DNA of 5,019 nt from Candidatus Sulfotelmatobacter sp. (GTDB lineage: Bacteria; Acidobacteriota; Terriglobia; Terriglobales; SbA1), in assembly GCA_030151135.1 (NCBI GenBank), contig JASLEQ010000233.1, positions 1-5,019 of the forward strand, in the 5' to 3' direction. Shown one piece after another: positions 1 through 5,019 of this stretch (position 1 is the stretch's first letter; the number at the start of each line of letters is the position of its first letter). The position numbers were made by a program, and so were the translations under genes. Below the pieces are notes generated by a model. The model was not told where the DNA came from. It was given only the letters and a program-made list of their open reading frames with translations, and ran no database searches.

Positions 1-1171
1 GGGAGATGAGCCAGGAGAGAATCATCCCGGTGAAAGCCGCCCCCAGCATGTATCGAAAGGCATTCTGAGGCGCGAATAAAACCAAAGCAACCGCGAATAG
101 GATTCCGACCGAGGAATGTAGGACGGCGTTTTGAGGCGAGCCTTCATGATTGAGACGCCCCAGACTCGACGGCGCCCATCCGGTTCGGGCGAGAGAAAAA
201 ATCATTCGCGACGCAACGTACAAAGTCGCATTCGCCCCCGAAAGAGCTGCAGTGAGAACTACAAAATTCATAATGCCGGACGCGTGGGGTATGCGGATGA
301 GACGAAAAGTCGTCACGAACGGGCTTTCAGTCACACCAGCGCGATTCCACGGCATAACTCCAAGCAGAATGACTATGGCGCCGACGTAAACGAATGTAAG
401 CGTCAAAAATGTGACCCACACGGCACGCGGAATTTCTTTGGGCGACCGGGTTTCCCCGCTGGTGACGGCAACCATCTCAACGCCGCCGAAGCTATAGACG
501 GCGTAAGTAAGCGCTATGACAGGCGCCCACATCCCCTTCGGGAAAAATCCGCCTTGTGTGCTGTATTGCGAAACCACGCGATGCGAAGTAAGCAGGTCTG
601 CCCCGATCAGAATGAATGCGATGATTGTGGCGAGCTTGATCATCGAAAGCCAGAATTCGAACCGCGCGTAAGAGCCGACGCTTACGAGATTCACTGCAAG
701 CAGGATTGCGCCGAAGAGAATGATCCATATATAGGCGCGTACCCCGGGAAACCACACAGACATGTAAGTCGCGGAGGCAATCATCTCTGTGCCGATGGCG
801 AGGACAAGGCCGAGCCAGTATCCCGACCGCGCGACAAATCCGGCGAATGCGTTCAGATAAAGCTCGCCGTAGACGCCGAAAGATCCCGCGGCGGGATGAG
901 CGCAGGCGAGTTCGCCCAGGGCCATGGCGACCGTCCAATTAATGAACGCCGCGCCGATGAAGCTAAGGATGGCGGCCGGTCCAGCAATTTCCATGGCGGC
1001 GCCGGATCCGAGGAGGAGCCCCGTGCCAATGGATCCGCCGACCGCGACCATCGCCATTTGTGCCGCTGAGAGTTGGTGACGCAGTCCCTGCTCGTGAAAC
1101 TGCTGGTTCGGCTCTGTCGATGCGGTCCCCGCGGCCATGGGGCACGATAACAGAAAATCCAGCTCGTTCAT
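1..1171 (-). CDS. APC-superfamily amino-acid permease (AAT-like), 3' end missing
   Basis: Inner-membrane amino-acid transporter, probably a proton symporter; the substrate cannot be read from sequence. The minus frame stays open from the start to the window edge: 390 codons plus one base. The family usually has about 450-480 residues, so roughly the last 70-90 are outside. Visible hallmarks are the unwound TM1 motif GGSIGTGLLLGSG (about residues 45-57), GELACAHPAAGSFGVYGE (86-103) on the TM2-TM3 side, the TM6 region SFGGVEMVAVTSGETRSPKE (227-246), and SGANATLYVASRMIFSLART (311-330) around TM8. These fit the GabP/AnsP/YtnA-like amino-acid transporter group. Two in-frame ATGs are possible. The one at 1171 has GAGGG just upstream (short spacing) and follows an in-frame TGA at 1187-1189. 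The one at 1138 (MAAGTAS...) has no visible Shine-Dalgarno sequence. I prefer 1171 with modest certainty. The gene is divergent from the other permease at 1560. The family call is firm; the substrate is open. Confidence 0.92.
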   Translation of the reverse strand, partial: MNELDFLLSCPMAAGTASTEPNQQFHEQGLRHQLSAAQMAMVAVGGSIGTGLLLGSGAAMEIAGPAAILSFIGAAFINWTVAMALGELACAHPAAGSFGVYGELYLNAFAGFVARSGYWLGLVLAIGTEMIASATYMSVWFPGVRAYIWIILFGAILLAVNLVSVGSYARFEFWLSMIKLATIIAFILIGADLLTSHRVVSQYSTQGGFFPKGMWAPVIALTYAVYSFGGVEMVAVTSGETRSPKEIPRAVWVTFLTLTFVYVGAIVILLGVMPWNRAGVTESPFVTTFRLIRIPHASGIMNFVVLTAALSGANATLYVASRMIFSLARTGWAPSSLGRLNHEGSPQNAVLHSSVGILFAVALVLFAPQNAFRYMLGAAFTGMILSWLIS

Positions 1172-1363
1172 CGCCCTCGTTCGAGGTCAGAGACTCCATT
1201 CTCCGGATATGCTCATCGCCTCACAGCGGGGACACCTCATTATTTGCACTCGCCTCAGTTGCGTAAATGCTTGTCCGCAGATCGTGCCGCAGTGATGAGT
1301 TCCATGTCGCGTCGGTGGCTTTGCGACGCGCTTCGTTACCCTCGTACCACGCCTCCTGCTTAC

Positions 1364-1408
1364 AAAAATTTGCAAAAATCCGCAAAAAAATCTTGCATCT
1401 GTGGAAAA
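1364..1408. promoter_or_regulatory. Phased A-tracts, probable curved DNA
   Basis: Runs of A lie at 1364-1368 (5), 1374-1378 (5), 1384-1390 (7) and 1405-1408 (4). The centres of the first three are 10 and 11 bases apart, and the fourth is about two helical turns further on. A-tracts repeated at the helical period are known to bend DNA. The location between two divergent permease genes suggests an architectural or nucleoid-protein binding role in their control, which is inference. The second and third runs are also part of a short direct repeat, GCAAAAA. Confidence 0.5.
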
Positions 1409-1489
1409 TTCCCGTAATCTCAACACTGCGAACTAACTTCGCCGAAATGCCCGGGAAAACGCATCAAACTCGGGAGCCGCGAACAAAAT

Positions 1490-1506
1490 GTCTTCTTCTC
1501 GAAGAC
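1490..1506. repeat. Small inverted repeat in the leader of the PUT-like permease
   Basis: GTCTTC at 1490-1495 and GAAGAC at 1501-1506 are perfect reverse complements separated by TTCTC. The repeat sits about 54 bases before the start codon of the downstream transporter gene. It could be an operator half-site pair or a small RNA hairpin in the leader. Six-base arms can arise by chance, so confidence is low. Confidence 0.25.
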
Positions 1507-1540
1507 TCAGGGGAGACGCGGTGGTGAGAGTGAGTCGCTT

Positions 1541-1547
1541 GAGGAGG
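1541..1547 (+). promoter_or_regulatory. Ribosome binding site for the TTG start at 1560
   Basis: GAGGAGG is a strong Shine-Dalgarno match, but it lies 12 bases from the TTG, longer than usual. An in-frame TAG at 1554-1556 rules out any start further upstream. The first in-frame ATG downstream is about residue 39, inside TM1. TTG is therefore the best start despite the spacing. Confidence 0.6.
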
Positions 1548-1559
1548 CAGACATAGAAA

Positions 1560-2966
1560 TTGGCAACAGCTAGCCGGCATCAACTCGAAACTTCCCAACC
1601 CCTCACCGTCGTTCCCAACCGGAAGAAATTCGTCCGCCTCACCCTTTGGCCCCTGGTCGCCGCTACCTTCTTCATGGTCTCCGGCGGAACCTATGGCACC
1701 GAAGACATCGTGCATGGCGCCGGTTACGGACGCGCCATCCTCATTCTGCTCATCACGCCATTGCTGTGGAGCCTGCCGACCGCGTTCATGATCGGCGAGC
1801 TCTCGAGCGCGCTGCCTCACGAAGGCGGATACTACGCCTGGGTGCGCCGGGCGATGGGCAATTTCTGGGGATTTCAGGAAGCCTGGCTCTCGCTGGTGGC
1901 CTCAATTTTCGATATGGCGATTTACCCCACGCTCTTCGTGGCCTACCTCACCCGCATGTTCCCTTGGTTTCAGGAGAACAATCGCGGATGGTGGGTCGCA
2001 CTGGCCGTAGTCGTCGCCTGCGCGCTCCTTAATATTGCCGGAGTGAAAGTCGTCTCCCTGACGTCGCTCTGGCTGTTCCTCGCGCTCTCGGCCCCGTTCG
2101 GCGCGGTCGTTCTTCTCGCTCCATTCAAGCTCGGAGCCTTAGCCAACGCCGTCACCAAGCCGACCTCCTCCACGGTCGACATCCTGGGGGGACTGCTCAT
2201 CTGCATGTGGAACTACATGGGATGGGACAATGCCTCCACGATCGCTACCGAGGTCGAGCGTCCGCAGCGGACTTATCCGCGGGCGATGATCGTCGCCGTC
2301 TGCATTGTTGCCCTCAGTTATGTTTTACCGTTCGCCGCAATGTGGGCGACTGGCCTGAAATCCACGGCATGGGAAACCGGATCGTGGGCTGACATCGCCG
2401 GCCTGATGGGCGGTCCGCTGCTTCGCATCGGCGTCGTTCTCGGCGGCATGATCAGCGGCTTTGGGATGTTCAACGCCCTGGTCATGAGCTACTCGCGCCT
2501 GCCGCTGGCCATGGCTCAGGACGGCATGCTGCCGAAAGCATTCGGCAAGCTGCACCCCAGGTCGAAAGCGCCATGGGTGGCGATCCTGGCGCTCGCCGTC
2601 TGCTGGGCCATGTGCCTCGGCCTCGGTTTTGCCCGCCTGGTCACGCTCGATATCCTTCTTTATGGGGGCAGCCTGGCATTGGAGTTTGTCGCTCTGATTG
2701 TTCTGCGTTTCCGGGAGCCGAATCTGCGGCGTCCGTTCCGCGTGCCAGGCGGATTGCCAGGCGCGATCGCAATCGGCATTCCACCGGTGATGCTGCTGGC
2801 ATTCTCGGTCATCCGCAGCGAGCATGAATCCATCCTCGGGATGAGCTCATTCGCTTTCGGAATGATTCTGATCGCAGCGGGTTTCGTCGCCTATTTCGTC
2901 AATCGCATGTTGAGGCCCGAGGGGTGGGCCGCGGCTCCCAAAGGCAATCCTCAGCCTGTAGCCTGA
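1560..2966 (+). CDS. APC-superfamily transporter, polyamine uptake (PUT/LAT)-like
   Basis: Predicted inner-membrane cation symporter of 468 residues, a normal length, with about 12 hydrophobic segments. The sequence resembles the eukaryotic polyamine uptake transporters (plant PUT/RMV1, Leishmania POT1) more than typical bacterial amino-acid permeases. Features supporting this are VSGGTYGTEDIVHGAGYG (residues 40-57) at the TM1 break, SLPTAFMIGELSSALPHEGG (71-90), NFWGFQEAWLSL (101-112) followed by a YPTLF segment, and MWNYMGWDNASTIATEVERP (216-235) in TM6, close to the plant WN-x-x-x-WD-x-x-S-T pattern. SRLPLAMAQDGMLPKAF (312-328) is the usual APC TM8 motif. The C-terminal tail after 452 is short and polar. 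Polyamine transport is inferred from family resemblance; an amino acid is the main alternative substrate. The start is TTG with GAGGAGG 12 bases upstream. The gene stands alone, divergent from a permease of another APC subfamily and convergent with the barrel gene. Confidence 0.93.
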   Translation: MATASRHQLETSQPLTVVPNRKKFVRLTLWPLVAATFFMVSGGTYGTEDIVHGAGYGRAILILLITPLLWSLPTAFMIGELSSALPHEGGYYAWVRRAMGNFWGFQEAWLSLVASIFDMAIYPTLFVAYLTRMFPWFQENNRGWWVALAVVVACALLNIAGVKVVSLTSLWLFLALSAPFGAVVLLAPFKLGALANAVTKPTSSTVDILGGLLICMWNYMGWDNASTIATEVERPQRTYPRAMIVAVCIVALSYVLPFAAMWATGLKSTAWETGSWADIAGLMGGPLLRIGVVLGGMISGFGMFNALVMSYSRLPLAMAQDGMLPKAFGKLHPRSKAPWVAILALAVCWAMCLGLGFARLVTLDILLYGGSLALEFVALIVLRFREPNLRRPFRVPGGLPGAIAIGIPPVMLLAFSVIRSEHESILGMSSFAFGMILIAAGFVAYFVNRMLRPEGWAAAPKGNPQPVA

Positions 2967-2974
2967 AAACATTC

Positions 2975-3040
2975 GCCACGGGTTTCACCGACTGAACACG
3001 GCTCAGGAGACGATCCGTGCCAACCGGTGCGATCCGTGGC
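2975..3040. repeat. Long imperfect inverted repeat with CCACGG/CCGTGG arms
   Basis: Three blocks of the left arm recur in reverse complement, in mirrored order, in the right arm: GCCACGG (2975-2981) with CCGTGGC (3034-3040), CACCG (2986-2990) with CGGTG (3025-3029), and CACGG (2997-3001) with CCGTG (3015-3019). The blocks are separated by 4 and 5-6 bases on each side, and the loop is 13 bases (3002-3014). The right arm also contains a direct repeat, CGATCCGTG, at 3011-3019 and 3030-3038. From memory, the arms resemble dispersed CCACGG-ATTT-CACGG-type repeats found between genes in several soil phyla. Membership in such a family is inference. Confidence 0.6.
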
Positions 3041-3050
3041 CTTCTTTTTT
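2975..3050 (+). terminator. Probable intrinsic terminator after the PUT-like permease
   Basis: The long hairpin 2975-3040 starts 8 bases after the stop codon at 2964-2966 and is followed by CTTC and six T residues (3045-3050), the order expected for a rho-independent terminator on the plus strand. A compact alternative hairpin lies in the same place: GCCA (3019-3022) plus CGG (3025-3027) pairing with CCG (3034-3036) plus TGGC (3037-3040), with a two-base bulge. In the opposite direction, toward the end of the barrel gene transcript, only a short run of four A residues on the plus strand follows, so termination there would be weaker. Confidence 0.65.
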
Positions 3051-3055
3051 CTGCA

Positions 3056-3868
3056 TCAGAACTTGTAGCCGATCCCAACCGAGATGATCGGATACACCTT
3101 GAAGAACGACATGTCGTTGTTGACCTTGTTCTGTTCTGCAACAACGTTGCTGTGCACTGTGGGATCAGTAGCAGCATCGACGCAGTTCACTCCCGGCGCG
3201 GTGACGCATACATTTCCCGCCAGATTCAGCGACGCCTTGGGCGATCCCTGGAACGCGGCTCCAATCTCGAACGGCACCGAGAAGTGCTTGCTTGCTCTGC
3301 GTGGAACGAGATTGCCCCATCCTACGGTCACCGTCGGCGCGGCCTGATTGAAATCGATCTTCCCGGTGCCATGAGCAGGGTTCGCTGGATCGCTATAGTA
3401 GGTATACCCACCTAGCGAGAAGCTCTGGTTTGCCGGTACATTCGCAGTTGCGGTGATCGGATCCCCGATATACGCCAATACTCCGGGACTGATATGAAAA
3501 TTTCCTGCCCATGGAAAGATGTCGAAGTGCGCGTCAACCGTTTTGAACTGCAACTGGCCCCCGTACGATACCCCATCTTTGTTGAAGGTGCGATCGTAGG
3601 TGATCATGTTGAATCCCGCACGAACGTTCGTGAGATGCGTCACGCGAACTGCTGCCTCGACTCCTGGGCCGAACGTTGACACTTTCACTCCCACCCCAAC
3701 TCTTCCAGAATCGTCGTTCCAATCCGCGCTCTTCGAAACCGGTCGCGGCGTCGCCGGAGGTTCCGGTCCCCGCTGTGCAGACTGACCGAAAACGGCGCAG
3801 CTCAAAACCAGTAGGCTACAGGTGAACAATGCAGTTCGAGTTCGAGTCCGTGTGCTCATGCCTTGCAT
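3056..3868 (-). CDS. Secreted, predicted outer-membrane beta-barrel protein of unknown function
   Basis: Protein of 270 residues that I do not recognise as a named family. The N-terminus (MQGMSTRTRTRTALFTC..., then LLVLSCAVFG) has a basic n-region, a hydrophobic core and a plausible signal peptidase I site near VFG/QS. VLSC is a weak lipobox alternative. A proline-rich linker (GPEPPATPRP) follows, then alternating glycine- and aromatic-rich strands such as GRVGVGVKVSTFG and VRAGFNMITYDRTF. The chain ends in SVGIGYKF, and a terminal phenylalanine after alternating hydrophobics is the classic barrel-assembly signal. Two cysteines about ten residues apart (NVCVTAPGVNC) could form a loop disulphide. 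The frame extends to 3952, but that extension looks non-coding and would hide the signal peptide. I prefer ATG 3868, with GAAGGGAG directly upstream; ATG 3859 (MSTRTR) is equally possible. The hexamer ACTCGA is tandemly repeated within the RTRTRT codons. Confidence 0.8.
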   Translation of the reverse strand: MQGMSTRTRTRTALFTCSLLVLSCAVFGQSAQRGPEPPATPRPVSKSADWNDDSGRVGVGVKVSTFGPGVEAAVRVTHLTNVRAGFNMITYDRTFNKDGVSYGGQLQFKTVDAHFDIFPWAGNFHISPGVLAYIGDPITATANVPANQSFSLGGYTYYSDPANPAHGTGKIDFNQAAPTVTVGWGNLVPRRASKHFSVPFEIGAAFQGSPKASLNLAGNVCVTAPGVNCVDAATDPTVHSNVVAEQNKVNNDMSFFKVYPIISVGIGYKF

Positions 3869-4107
3869 TCTCCCTTCATGTCTTTTTGGGGTGAGGAAAT
3901 GATGGGTCACAATACCCTTCTTCAAGAAATGCGAATAGGTTTTCTGAAGCAAATGAGCCTAGGAAGGCCGGATGAACACGCATCACTGTTGCATTTCTCA
4001 GTAGGTACGGCCCAAAAGGAAATCGCTCCCGGAACCATGCCCCGGGAGCGAACATATCAAGCAACGGACTGTCGGAAAAATTACCGATGTACCCGCCACC
4101 AACGAAA
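3869..4107. other. Intergenic region upstream of the barrel gene
   Basis: This 239-base region lies between the start of the barrel gene and the end of the PA2169-type gene, both on the minus strand. It contains the terminator hairpin at 4024-4050 and presumably the barrel gene promoter, for which I found no good box pair. A small inverted repeat, GGGT-CACAAT-ACCC, lies at 3904-3917, about 36 bases upstream of the barrel start. Short reading frames crossing here overlap the terminator and do not look like protein. Confidence 0.6.
4024..4050 (-). terminator. Hairpin terminator of the PA2169-family gene
   Basis: CGCTCCCGG (4024-4032) and CCGGGAGCG (4042-4050) form a perfect 9-base-pair GC-rich stem with a 9-base loop. 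Read on the minus strand, the hairpin lies 57 bases after the stop codon and is followed by a T-rich but interrupted tract (ATTTCCTTTT). The plus-strand exit has no T-run, so it acts on the minus strand. It separates the two minus-strand genes into distinct transcription units. Confidence 0.65.
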
Positions 4108-4557
4108 TCAGGCTGCTTTCGCGGTATCGCGCAGCATTTTCACTCGATCGTGCACTTGCTGCACGCTCGCTGCCTGGCGCCGCACGATGATCGCGATGTT
4201 CTCCGGTAGGTCGCTGGTTAGAGCCTTTTCATATGCGTCTTTCGCAAAGTCCTCGCCGTGTTCCAGCCAATCGAGGACCGTGTGATCATCCCCGCCCAGG
4301 GCCGCCTTGGTGTCGAGCCAGGCGCGATGCAAAGCCGCCTCGGTCGTGCCTTTCACCCTTTCATCCGGCTTGCCAAGCCGTACCAGTTCATTTTGCAATT
4401 CCTCGGCGAAACGTCCCCGTTCCAGGCTCACTTCGTTGAACCACGTCTTCAGGTCTGTCCGCTTCACTTTCTCCGCGGCTTCTCGGAAACCATTGTGCCC
4501 GTCCCTGCAACGTTCGATGAGATGTTCCAGCGTATCCACAGCCTTCTTCTGATCCAT
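4108..4557 (-). CDS. PA2169-family (DUF2383) ferritin-like four-helix protein
   Basis: Cytoplasmic, highly charged, all-helical protein of 149 residues, the normal size for the PA2169 family, a ferritin-like four-helix bundle of uncertain function often linked to stress or stationary phase. Helix 1 is residues 5-31 (DTLEHLIERCRDGHNGFREA at 8-27, the family opening). Helix 2 is about 35-62 (LKTWFNEVSLERGRFAEELQ at 36-55). Helix 3 is about 71-112 (ALHRAWLDTKAAL, then DDHTVLDWLEHGEDFAKDAY at 90-109). Helix 4 is about 118-147 (RRQAASVQQVHDRVKMLRD). Repeated Glu and His residues at helix positions recall ferritin-like metal sites, but I cannot assign ligands. The start is clear: GGAGG (plus-strand positions 4564-4568) sits 6 bases from ATG. 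It has its own terminator and is divergent from hspR across 96 bases, which suggests a role in the stress response. No signal peptide is present. Confidence 0.9.
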   Translation of the reverse strand: MDQKKAVDTLEHLIERCRDGHNGFREAAEKVKRTDLKTWFNEVSLERGRFAEELQNELVRLGKPDERVKGTTEAALHRAWLDTKAALGGDDHTVLDWLEHGEDFAKDAYEKALTSDLPENIAIIVRRQAASVQQVHDRVKMLRDTAKAA

Positions 4558-4653
4558 AAATTTCCTCCGGTGGTTCGATGCCCTTCTCGGCGGCTGGTTT
4601 GGCGCCTTTTTCTCGCGGACAGCCCTCTACCGATTTGCTATCTTTACAGTGGA
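4558..4653. promoter_or_regulatory. Divergent promoter region between the PA2169-type gene and hspR
   Basis: Only 96 bases separate the two start codons, so both promoters lie here or extend into the opposite coding region. The left end carries the strong ribosome binding site of the minus-strand gene. I looked for the HspR operator known as HAIR (CTTGAGT, 7 bases, ACTCAAG) and did not find it here. For the minus strand no convincing -35/-10 pair was found. Confidence 0.5.
4616..4644 (+). promoter_or_regulatory. Candidate sigma-70 promoter of hspR, possibly leaderless
   Basis: CGGACA (4616-4621) matches four of six bases of the -35 box. After a spacer of exactly 17 bases, TATCTT (4639-4644) matches four of six bases of the -10 box. 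Transcription would begin about 4650-4652, within a few bases of the ATG at 4654. No Shine-Dalgarno sequence is visible before that ATG, consistent with a leaderless message. Two four-of-six boxes are suggestive only. Confidence 0.4.
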
Positions 4654-5019
4654 ATGACCAAGCGCAAATCCAAGGGCGCCTACATGATTTCGGCGGTGGC
4701 CGAGATGTACGGAATTCATCCTCAGACGCTGCGCCTCTATGAGCGCGAAGGCCTCCTCAAGCCTTCCCGCACCGAGGGCAACACGCGCCTTTACACGGAC
4801 GAAGACCTGCTCCGCCTCGAGTTCATACTCTCGCTGGCGCGCGATTTAGGAGTAAACATTGCCGGAATGGCGATCATCCTGCAGATGCGCGAGCGCATGG
4901 AGGAAATGCAGCGCCAGATCCAGGAATTCGTGCAATACATCCAGCAGGAAGTTCTCACCCGAGCCAATGCCGCTGCCGACCCGGCCAAAGGAGCAATGGT
5001 CCCCGTCCGCCGCCCCGTG
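4654..5019 (+). CDS. hspR: HspR-type MerR-family heat-shock repressor, 3' end missing
   Basis: DNA-binding repressor that controls chaperone genes (dnaK operon, clpB) in bacteria that carry it. 122 codons are visible and the frame is open at the right edge. The N-terminal winged helix-turn-helix matches the HspR signature: YMISAVAEMYGIHPQTLRLY (residues 10-29), then EREGLLKPSRTEGNTRLYTD (30-49), then RDLGVNIAGMAIILQMRERM (63-82). The IHPQTLR recognition helix, RTEGNTRLY wing and LGVN-x-AG segment separate HspR from other MerR proteins. Residues 76-100 look like the coiled-coil dimerisation helix, followed by a loose Ala- and Pro-containing tail. No metal-binding cysteines are visible, as expected for HspR. 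The start is ATG 4654, without a Shine-Dalgarno sequence. ATG 4684 has AAGG 8 bases upstream but would drop the KGAY lead-in that I recall as typical of relatives. HspR is often encoded with dnaK or clpB; here the upstream neighbour is a divergent PA2169-type gene. The GlnR/HmrR-type MerR alternatives fit less well. Confidence 0.9.
   Translation, partial: MTKRKSKGAYMISAVAEMYGIHPQTLRLYEREGLLKPSRTEGNTRLYTDEDLLRLEFILSLARDLGVNIAGMAIILQMRERMEEMQRQIQEFVQYIQQEVLTRANAAADPAKGAMVPVRRPV

Larger units (their letters stand above)
1172..1559. other. Divergent intergenic region between two permease genes
   Basis: This 388-base stretch holds no convincing gene. It must contain the promoters of both permeases, but no strong sigma-70 pair stands out. 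A weak plus-strand candidate is TTGCAT at 1393-1398, 16 bases, then TAATCT at 1415-1420, matching only three of six bases in each box. The right half contains phased A-tracts (1364-1408), an inverted repeat (1490-1506) and the ribosome binding site of the downstream gene (1541-1547). The left half (1190-1350) has higher GC. Its only oddity is a short minus-strand cysteine-rich reading frame, which I do not accept as a gene. Confidence 0.7.

Noticed and set aside
492..938. Minus-strand reading frame of 148 codons
   Set aside because: It lies in another frame of the permease gene; the true frame gives continuous APC membrane segments.
131..1069. Long plus-strand reading frame of 312 codons
   Set aside because: It is antisense to the clear permease on the minus strand, and its product is a hydrophilic Arg/His/Asp-rich chain without any domain.
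1398..1410. TGTGGAAAA as a DnaA box
   Set aside because: It departs from the consensus, is a single copy and lies by no replication gene; there is no sign of an origin.
1187..1426. Minus-strand frame of 79 codons upstream of the permease
   Set aside because: It crosses the A-tracts, has no good ribosome binding site, and only its cysteine-rich end is notable, so it is listed as a low-interest finding rather than a gene.
2325..2825. Minus-strand frame of 166 codons
   Set aside because: It is antisense to the PUT-like transporter and has the Gln/His/Arg-rich composition of a shadow frame.
3869..3952. N-terminal extension of the barrel protein to the ATG at 3952
   Set aside because: The extra 28 residues would bury the signal peptide, and the ribosome binding site lies next to 3868.
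4072..4087. TCGG...CCGA hairpin after the PA2169-type gene
   Set aside because: The stem has only four base pairs and the T-run is in the loop; the 9-base-pair hairpin at 4024-4050 is the better terminator.
3863..4285. Plus-strand frame of 140 codons
   Set aside because: It spans a terminator hairpin and runs antisense into the PA2169-family gene, with no recognisable domain.
1..5019. CRISPR arrays, tRNA or rRNA genes, insertion sequences, defence systems
   Set aside because: No regularly spaced repeats, cloverleaf-like sequence, transposase motif or toxin/defence protein was seen on either strand.

Overview
The window is an ordinary-looking chromosomal stretch from a bacterium with moderately high GC and an outer membrane. 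A secreted beta-barrel-type protein shows the outer membrane. An HspR-type MerR repressor, a PA2169-type stress protein and the style of the barrel protein together suggest Acidobacteriota (Terriglobia-like). That assignment is an inference from remembered protein resemblance, not from a marker gene.

Layout. (1) Positions 1-1171, minus strand: a 3'-truncated APC-superfamily amino-acid permease that runs off the left edge. (2) Positions 1172-1559: a 388-base divergent intergenic region with A-tracts in helical phase (probable curved DNA) and a small inverted repeat. (3) Positions 1560-2966, plus strand: a complete APC transporter of a different subfamily. It closely resembles the plant/protist polyamine uptake (PUT/LAT) group and uses a TTG start. 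(4) Positions 2967-3055: a convergent gap almost filled by one long imperfect hairpin followed by a T-run. This is a likely terminator and possibly a copy of a dispersed CCACGG/CCGTGG-type repeat. (5) Positions 3056-3868, minus strand: a secreted, predicted outer-membrane beta-barrel protein of unknown role. (6) Positions 3869-4107: an intergenic region holding the terminator of the next gene. (7) Positions 4108-4557, minus strand: a PA2169-family (DUF2383) ferritin-like helical protein. (8) Positions 4558-4653: a 96-base divergent promoter region. (9) Positions 4654-5019, plus strand: hspR, the heat-shock repressor, cut off by the right edge and possibly read from a leaderless transcript.

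How the genes relate. The two permeases are divergent and share one control region, but they belong to different subfamilies, so a shared regulator is possible and duplication is unlikely. The PA2169-type gene and hspR are also divergent across a short region, which fits a stress-response pairing. I see no mobile element, CRISPR array, RNA gene or defence system. The most unusual items are the PUT-like bacterial transporter, the phased A-tracts, the long CCGTG-arm hairpin and the possibly leaderless hspR.
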